Shown here: positions 56,748-61,863 of the stretch, one piece after another
Layout of the letters: every line of letters begins with the position of its first letter
Numbering within the stretch: position 1 is the stretch's first letter
NCBI GenBank assembly: GCA_964545075.1
Contig: CAZJFS010000007.1
Span: 1-61,863 of the forward strand
DNA: 61,863 bases
Reading direction: 5' to 3'
DNA from: DAOPXV01 sp035352535
GTDB taxonomy: Bacteria > Muiribacteriota > UBA9980
Made by a program: the position numbers and the translations under genes
Notes under the pieces: generated by a model
Seen by the model: only the letters and a program-made list of their open reading frames with translations
The model's database searches: none
Told to the model about the DNA's origin: nothing

Positions 56748-57968
56748 TTAATGGTTAACGGCCTTGCTCATCTGGAGTATCGGCAGGAACATCGCTATGA
56801 CTATTCCGCCCACGACGCCGCCGAGAAAGACTATGAAAAGAGGTTCTATCAAGCCCGTTATCGTATCGACGAGTATTTCGATCTCTTCTTCGTAAAATGT
56901 AGCTATGTTCTCAAGCATGTTTTCGAGTGTACCGGTCTGATCGCCTATGGATATCATCTGTGAGACCATGTCGGGCATCGATGGGGATTTAGATATCGCG
57001 TCGCCAATGCTCATTCCGGATTCGACGTTTATTTTCATCTGCACAAGTTCGGCTTTTAATATAAGATTTTCAACCGAGTCGTTGGTGATGTCGAGCGCCT
57101 TGGTGACCGATACGCCGGATTTGAGAAGGACCGCGAGGTTCGACGCGAAGGTGTTGATGACGGATTTGACCGTAAGCGTTCCAATGAGCGGCAGCTTCAG
57201 CGATACTTTATCCCAGATCTGCCTTCCGACGGGCCATTTATAAAAGGCCCTGACGCCGTAAATGANNNNNNNNNNGAACACGGCTATAACCTCATAAATT
57301 ATGTAGCCTTTTATGAAATCGGATATCGCTATTACTATCTGGGTCGGCAGCGGCAGCGTCGCCTTGAAGCTTTTGAACATCGCCGAGAAACGCGGTATGA
57401 CGAACGCCATTAGGAAAGCGACGACCAGGCCCGCGACGCACATGATGACCACTGGATAGGTCAACGCCGATTTAACCTTGGATTTCATCGCGGCGGACTT
57501 TTTCAAAAAGCCGTTTAATTTTTCAAGCATGTCGAATAACATACCTGATTCTTCGCCTATTTTTATGAGATTGAGGTACATGGGCGGAAACGTGTCGTCG
57601 TGCTTGCAGAACTGTTCGTAGAGGTTTGAACCGCCTTCTACGCCCATTCGCACTTTTTTGATCTTTTTTTTGAGCCTTAAATTATCGATCTGTTTTTCGA
57701 GTATGACGAGTGATTTTAATATAGGGATACCGGCTTTCGTCAATACCGCGAAATATTTCGTGAACATCAAAATGTCGCGTTGACTTATTCCGCGGTTGTT
57801 TTTTGAGAAATATTCCTCCCACGTCATCTCCGCTTCTTTTTTCATGGAGGTGACGGAAAGGTTCTGTGAGATAAGTTTTTCGCGTGCGGCCTGTTCGCTT
57901 GGCGCGTCAACGGTGCCTTTTACTTCGGTACCAGACGCGTTTATGGCCGTGTATAGAAATTCCGGCAT
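56748..57968 (-). CDS. pilC: Inner-membrane platform protein PilC/GspF
   Basis: 406 aa with two GspF domains (about 65-190 and 270-395), three membrane segments and the N-terminal MPEFLYTAINASG-GT-VKG motif. PilC anchors the assembly ATPases to the pilus or pseudopilus. A 10-N gap at 57266-57275 lies inside. Dropping the N and merging a shared GA pair gives VFIYG in frame, so little or nothing is missing. An extended -10 (TGCTATAAT) lies just upstream of the start. The ATPases PilB and PilT are not in the window. Confidence 0.92.
   Translation of the reverse strand: MPEFLYTAINASGTEVKGTVDAPSEQAAREKLISQNLSVTSMKKEAEMTWEEYFSKNNRGISQRDILMFTKYFAVLTKAGIPILKSLVILEKQIDNLRLKKKIKKVRMGVEGGSNLYEQFCKHDDTFPPMYLNLIKIGEESGMLFDMLEKLNGFLKKSAAMKSKVKSALTYPVVIMCVAGLVVAFLMAFVIPRFSAMFKSFKATLPLPTQIVIAISDFIKGYIIYEVIAVFXXXXIYGVRAFYKWPVGRQIWDKVSLKLPLIGTLTVKSVINTFASNLAVLLKSGVSVTKALDITNDSVENLILKAELVQMKINVESGMSIGDAISKSPSMPDMVSQMISIGDQTGTLENMLENIATFYEEEIEILVDTITGLIEPLFIVFLGGVVGGIVIAMFLPILQMSKAVNH
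57266..57275. other. Assembly gap of 10 N inside pilC
   Basis: Ten N. GA stands on both sides (57264-57265 and 57276-57277). Merging GA and removing the N keeps the pilC frame. The overlap is short, so this is less certain than the gap at 40842. Confidence 0.6.
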
Positions 57969-57983
57969 AAAATCACCTGCCTC

Positions 57984-57992
57984 ATTATAGCA
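57984..57992 (-). promoter_or_regulatory. Extended -10 promoter of pilC
   Basis: On the minus strand TGC followed by TATAAT (57989-57984) forms an extended -10. The -35 region 17 bp upstream (TTTTAA) is poor, as is usual for this promoter class. It suggests that pilC and the genes after it can be read apart from the pilM-N-O-P run. Confidence 0.5.
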
Positions 57993-58071
57993 TATAACTG
58001 GTTAATTTAAAACAAAAATTTTACCATTTTCGCCTTTTTGTGTTGAACGGACCGATATGCGTCGGACGTGA

Positions 58072-58104
58072 AAATAGCTGATAAAATTATTATATCAGCT
58101 ATTT
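58072..58104 (-). terminator. 12-bp hairpin after the PilP-like gene
   Basis: AAATAGCTGATA (58072-58083) pairs perfectly with TATCAGCTATTT (58093-58104) around a 9-nt loop. On the minus strand four T follow, so it is a weak intrinsic terminator between the PilP-like gene and the pilC promoter. Confidence 0.5.
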
Positions 58105-58141
58105 CAAATATTGCGTTTAGCGGATGTTTTATTTAAGCCGT

Positions 58142-59266
58142 TTATTTAAAGGTGGAGTTTGAATTTAAACTCGAACCTCCGCCGCCGCTGGCAGGCGAAC
58201 CGGTCGTGGTGGAATTAGACTGGAAGGAAGATTTAGCTGGTTCGGCCGCCTTTTTATCCTTGTCTTTATCCGCCGCCTTTTTATCCTTATCCTTGCCGCC
58301 GCTTTTGTCCTGATCGGGTTTCGATACCTGTATTTTGAATGCCGGCTTCTTTTCGGTTATGTTCGCTAATGAAATATCGTCGTCGGTAATGTCCTCTATT
58401 TGATATTCGATCTTATTGGTTTTTATCTGAGAGCCGTCCGGGCCTTCTATCATTATAGAGGCCGAAAGATCTTCAGTGATTATGTCTCCGGCTTTAACCG
58501 TATATAATTTTTCGGGTCCGTTATCCGGATCTTTTTTCGTCAGCATCGCCGTCTTTTCATCGCCGAGCTGATAAAAGCCTTTGTATGAAAGTTCGATCGA
58601 GGATTTTCCGGCATTACTTGTATCGGTGCCTACCTTGGGTATGGCCTCAAAAGCGAGTTCATAGGCTTTCGCGGCTATCGCCTTGGCTTTGAAGTAGTTT
58701 TGTTCCTTGAAGGCGGCTTCAGCCTGTTTATAGTTTTCGTCAGCCTGTTTATAGAGGGTTTCCGAATAGGTTCCCACCGGCATGGCCTTGACTTTTTCGA
58801 CCATTTTTTTCGCCTGTTCTATGGCGGTTTCAGCGTCTTTTCTGAGTTTCTGGGAGGACTTGATGTCCCTGAATATATTGCGTCTCACTTTGGCGCCGTA
58901 GCTTTGAAATGACGTCACGAGGGCGGCTTCTTTCGTGTCGAATTCGATCTTTAAAAACCGGTCGTCCGGAACGGGAGCCGCTTTCGGCTGGAAAGGTTTT
59001 CCCTTCGCGTCTTTTCCGGCCGGCGCCTTGGCGGCCGCCTGCTGCTGCGGGGTGGGCGGTTTAGGCGCCGCGGCGGGCTGAGGCGGAGGGGCAGGCGTGT
59101 TTTGACGGGCCGCTTCCTGAGGCTGGCCTTCGCCGCCTTCGCCGCCTTCGCCTGACTGTTCGGCGTTTTCACCTTCCGCCGGCTCTTCTTTTTTTCCGCC
59201 GCAACCGGCGGCGAAAGTTATGAAAAGAGCTGTAATGAGTAAAATATAAAGTAACTTATCTTTCAT
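58142..59266 (-). CDS. PilP-position lipoprotein
   Basis: 374 aa from ATG 59266, with GGAGGG eight bases upstream; a longer frame from 59386 overlaps the previous gene. The lipobox TFAAG|CGG shows lipid attachment. A Pro/Ala/Glu-rich segment (about 25-120), a coiled coil (about 130-220) and a beta domain (about 225-330: KGFYQLGDEKTAML, VKAGDII, IEDITDDDISL) follow. The beta domain resembles PilP/GspC homology regions. PilP is usually about half this length. It stands after pilM, N and O like pilP. Confidence 0.72.
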   Translation of the reverse strand: MKDKLLYILLITALFITFAAGCGGKKEEPAEGENAEQSGEGGEGGEGQPQEAARQNTPAPPPQPAAAPKPPTPQQQAAAKAPAGKDAKGKPFQPKAAPVPDDRFLKIEFDTKEAALVTSFQSYGAKVRRNIFRDIKSSQKLRKDAETAIEQAKKMVEKVKAMPVGTYSETLYKQADENYKQAEAAFKEQNYFKAKAIAAKAYELAFEAIPKVGTDTSNAGKSSIELSYKGFYQLGDEKTAMLTKKDPDNGPEKLYTVKAGDIITEDLSASIMIEGPDGSQIKTNKIEYQIEDITDDDISLANITEKKPAFKIQVSKPDQDKSGGKDKDKKAADKDKDKKAAEPAKSSFQSNSTTTGSPASGGGGSSLNSNSTFK

Positions 59267-59268
59267 GA

Positions 59269-59934
59269 TTACTGCCCTCCCCTGAAAAATGTCGTCAGAG
59301 TGAGCTGAAGTTTCATAGTATCGTTGGTCGTCATGAGGCTTTTTATTGAAAACCCGCCTTCCACTACTTTTATTATGGCTTTCCACACGGCGTTGCCTTC
59401 TTCTTTTTTCAGCTGGATGGAGTTTTCAAGGGTCCAGATATATTCGAGTACCTTGGAATATTCGCCCTCGATATCAAGCGTAAAATAAAATTCCGTAAAA
59501 TCTTTTTTTATGTTGCTTTTCAGGTCCTTATTCTCGATTATGGTAAAACTTGTTATCGTTATTTTCAGATCGGTCGCCAGAACTTCGACCTTTTTGATGA
59601 GCTCGGGCCATACTTCAATAGGCGGAAGATTTACGAGCGTCCTGTTCAATATGTCGAGAGTGGCTTCAAATTCTTTTTGCTTTAATTCGTCTTCCTTCTT
59701 TTTCCGTTCGACGTCTTTTCTAAGCTGATCCCTTTTGGCCGCCTTTTCCGATTCGGTGCGTCTCATTTCCTCAAGTTTGGTCTGGGTTTCCTGATATTTT
59801 TTTTCAGCCTCGTCGCGCTTTACGACGAAATCGGAATTCATCTTGAAATAAATTCCGCCTATCGCCACAAGGCACACGGCAATCGCCGCGTAAATTGACA
59901 TTTTTTCGATTAAAGAGGCTTTTCTGGTTCTCAT
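59269..59934 (-). CDS. pilO: Pilus alignment protein PilO
   Basis: 221 aa. One membrane segment (about 13-31), a coiled coil (about 35-90) and an alpha-beta domain (about 95-215), the PilO/GspM layout. It pairs with PilN to form the periplasmic ring that links the inner platform to PilP. It stands between the PilN-like and PilP-like genes. Confidence 0.78.
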   Translation of the reverse strand: MRTRKASLIEKMSIYAAIAVCLVAIGGIYFKMNSDFVVKRDEAEKKYQETQTKLEEMRRTESEKAAKRDQLRKDVERKKKEDELKQKEFEATLDILNRTLVNLPPIEVWPELIKKVEVLATDLKITITSFTIIENKDLKSNIKKDFTEFYFTLDIEGEYSKVLEYIWTLENSIQLKKEEGNAVWKAIIKVVEGGFSIKSLMTTNDTMKLQLTLTTFFRGGQ

Positions 59935-59959
59935 CTATTCCACCTTAAATTATACCACA

Positions 59960-60838
59960 TTACTTAACGATTTCAAAATTCATCGTCGCGGTGAATTTTT
60001 TGTCGAGCGACATTAATTTCAAAAAACCCTTTCCTTCCGCAAGCGCTTTAAGCGTTCCGTTGACATCGTCAAAAATGGCGTTTCCCGTTATGTTAACGAC
60101 TTCTGAAATGTAATTTCCAGGATAGAGTTCTCTTTTGGCGTCTATAATATTCACTGAAAAGACTTTAATGTCTTTTTTATCGCCCACGTGCATTATGACT
60201 TTTTCCGGGTCCGAACTTATCTGTTTGAAGGGATAGAATTTGAATTTAAGAGAAAATTCGTATCCAAAAGCCGGATTTATTATAACCTGGGAAAGCACGA
60301 CTGAATTCTGTTCCTTGTCAGGCGGCACGAACTCTTTGTTTTGCATGAGATTTTTCAGAAATTGCGGGGCGTGGTAAGGCTCTTTCGACTCGCAGACTAT
60401 TTCGAACGCCTGTTCCGTGAGCTGTTCGCCGCCCGTGACCTTTATGTCTTTTACCCATACGTCGGGCGGGGTGAGCTTTTCAATTTTATCGAAAAAATCA
60501 TACCATGAGAAGGATTTTTGATAAATTCTGTTGAAAAAATTAACTCTTTCGTTGATCTCTTTTACCTTATCTTTGGCGATACGCGGCGTTTTAAGCTGAG
60601 TATCGAGTTCGTTTATATCCGTATCGACTTTTTTTATGCGGCCATCCAATTCCGCTATCTCTTCTTCGCTTTGGGTTTCATAGCGTTTGAGGACCGAGTC
60701 GTAGTAATATTTAAGGCCGTACCATGTAGAAGGAATGGCGATTATGATTATTATGAGAATTATTATAGCCTTCCAGTCCCGCGGCAGGCATTTATACTGC
60801 GTAGGGAGAAGATCCATTTTCATCTTCATAACTTTCAT
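59960..60838 (-). CDS. pilN: Pilus alignment protein PilN with extra C-terminal domain
   Basis: 292 aa, longer than the usual 180-220. MDLLPTQYKCLP is the cytoplasmic tail that PilM grips (like INLLP in PilN), followed by a membrane helix (about 25-45), a coiled coil and a ferredoxin-like domain (about 95-205: TPPDVWVKDIKVTGG). Residues about 210-292 resemble a bacterial Ig-like domain of the Big_2 kind (VGDKKDIKVFS, NGTLKALAEGKGFLKLMS). Several ATGs lie close together behind AAGGAGGTT, and Met4 may be the real start. Confidence 0.78.
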   Translation of the reverse strand: MKVMKMKMDLLPTQYKCLPRDWKAIIILIIIIIAIPSTWYGLKYYYDSVLKRYETQSEEEIAELDGRIKKVDTDINELDTQLKTPRIAKDKVKEINERVNFFNRIYQKSFSWYDFFDKIEKLTPPDVWVKDIKVTGGEQLTEQAFEIVCESKEPYHAPQFLKNLMQNKEFVPPDKEQNSVVLSQVIINPAFGYEFSLKFKFYPFKQISSDPEKVIMHVGDKKDIKVFSVNIIDAKRELYPGNYISEVVNITGNAIFDDVNGTLKALAEGKGFLKLMSLDKKFTATMNFEIVK

Positions 60839-60997
60839 AACCTCCTTTTCCGTAAAAATAAAAAAAATTCAGTTGACCGATATTTGTTATCGAAACCGTA
60901 TCCTTTAAGATACGCGGCTTTTTTTAAAAATTTCTGCGTTCAGACGGAGCCGGAAAAAAGCTTGAAATCAGCCCCGAAAAGCCATGAAGGCGTAGGT

Positions 60998-61863
60998 TCA
61001 ATTTCTTAAAAGTCCGCCGACCGCGCACTGTAAAATATTTCTGTCGTCATCGGTCATTACCTGTTTGGTGCCCGTATCGATCTTTATTATTTCCGAAAGC
61101 ATGACTGTCTTCGTATTCAGGTGCAGTTGCATGGCGCCGCTGATATTTCTAAACGATGAGGTCCCGCCGCAGAGGATGATCTCGTGGATCTTGAACTCCC
61201 TGAAACGCGCCAGATACTGATCTATCGAGTTATATATGCCTTTTACGAGCTCGCCGAAAGACGGCTTTATTATGTTATACAGTTCAACTTTGTTCTGTTT
61301 GTCGGGATTTTCCTTTAAAAATATTTCCTCTTCTTTTTTTATTTTTTCGGCCGCCGTTTCGTCGATCCTCTTGGCTTCCATGATATGACGCGTGAATGCG
61401 CCGCCGCCGATAGGTATCGACCGCGAGCTTTTTATGACGCCTTCTTTTAAAAATGCTATCGTAGTCGCTTCATTGCCAAGGTAAACAACCGCAACGTTCT
61501 TTTTCGCCACTTCCTCGTCCGAATAATACGGATGCATTAGGTTGATAAGATTGAAGAAGGAGCTGTCGATGCCGACGGCGTTAAGTCCGGCGCCCGACAT
61601 GAGATCGCCGAGATCGAAGAGATTGGCCTTTAAAATGGCCTGGGCAACTACCATGGTTTGTTTTTTTGAGTTTTCCGCTATCTGGTAGTCGTAGAACCAT
61701 TTGTCCAGTTCCAGCGGCAAAAGCGGGCTTAAAGTGGTCGGGATGGATTTATCGATGGCGTCTTTGGCCTTTACCGGCATATTGAGCCAGTTTATGACGA
61801 CCAGGTAATCGGGTATCAGAAGGAAAGCGTCATAGCCGCGAACGCCGAGTTTGGAAACGAGTT
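60998..61863 (-). CDS. pilM: Pilus assembly protein PilM, N-terminus beyond window
   Basis: Actin-like cytoplasmic ATPase fold. At least 288 residues; the frame runs off the window edge at 61863, so the apparent start at 61780 is internal. Conserved parts are NVAVVYLGNEATTIAFLK, RSIPIGGGAFTRHI and the C-terminal ILCGGTSSFRNI. PilM binds the PilN tail. The 160-nt space to pilN holds two small hairpins (around 60890-60935) and no clear promoter. Confidence 0.85.
   Translation of the reverse strand, partial: LVSKLGVRGYDAFLLIPDYLVVINWLNMPVKAKDAIDKSIPTTLSPLLPLELDKWFYDYQIAENSKKQTMVVAQAILKANLFDLGDLMSGAGLNAVGIDSSFFNLINLMHPYYSDEEVAKKNVAVVYLGNEATTIAFLKEGVIKSSRSIPIGGGAFTRHIMEAKRIDETAAEKIKKEEEIFLKENPDKQNKVELYNIIKPSFGELVKGIYNSIDQYLARFREFKIHEIILCGGTSSFRNISGAMQLHLNTKTVMLSEIIKIDTGTKQVMTDDDRNILQCAVGGLLRN

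Noticed and set aside
60900..60940. Plus-strand terminator CGTATC-GATACG followed by seven T between pilM and pilN
   Set aside because: No plus-strand gene lies upstream that it could end; on the minus strand no T-run follows the stem.

Overview
The window looks like chromosomal core DNA of a didermal (outer-membrane-bearing) bacterium. Several lipoproteins, a SurA/PpiC-type periplasmic foldase, MurJ and a PilM-N-O-P-C pilus machine support this. RNase P RNA is of the bacterial A type. Promoters with near-consensus -35/-10 boxes and good Shine-Dalgarno sites are easy to find, and TTG and GTG starts are common. Gene order in the left half (rplU-prp-rpmA-nadD-obgE-yqeK; accB-accC-xseA-xseB-ispA-dxs-tlyA) resembles the Firmicutes order, but the cell envelope does not. 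HEAT, TPR and ankyrin proteins and an EF-P with Asn at its tip suggest a deep-branching or candidate phylum, perhaps of the Riflebacteria/Wallbacteria kind. That placement is only inference. Two 10-N gaps (40842-40851, 57266-57275) show this is a scaffolded draft.

Layout. 25-4875: an ankyrin protein and a HEAT-repeat protein. 4922-9200: HypA-like protein, then L21, Prp protease, L27, NadD, ObgE and YqeK. 9298-12515: a duplicated parvulin foldase and MazG. 12538-20583: fatty-acid precursor supply (AccB, AccC), an unknown membrane protein, exonuclease VII, isoprenoid synthesis (IspA, Dxs) and TlyA. 20606-24178: response regulator, Nif3 protein, zinc-ribbon coiled-coil protein, TPM-domain membrane protein and rnpB. 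24300-26910: a plus-strand set of three minor pseudopilins (I-, K- and J-like) and a 63-aa protein. 27141-28478: secreted M28 peptidase. From 28548 everything is on the minus strand: murJ-serine dehydratase-EamA transporter; a 3.58-kaa Ig-like lipoprotein; a 695-aa exported protein preceded by a second J-I-K pseudopilin set; a STAS protein; a BatB-BatC fusion; EF-P; two HEAT proteins; an EAL phosphodiesterase; PilC; and the PilP-, PilO-, PilN- and PilM-like proteins, the last cut by the window edge.

How the parts work together: the PilM/N/O/P/C genes encode the inner-membrane platform of a type IV pilus or type II secretion machine. The two paralogous pseudopilin triplets look like alternative tip complexes. 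The second triplet is joined to a large exported protein and lies beside the giant lipoprotein, which makes it a candidate surface-display or adhesion system. The EAL protein just downstream of pilC may tie the machine to c-di-GMP.

Most notable oddities: AccB has Asn at the biotinyl-lysine position; EF-P has Asn at its modified tip position; Prp is present although L27 lacks a cleavable extension; the HypA-like protein lacks the N-terminal His; an 11-bp element occurs three times at the rplU promoter; and both assembly gaps look like artefacts that close in frame.
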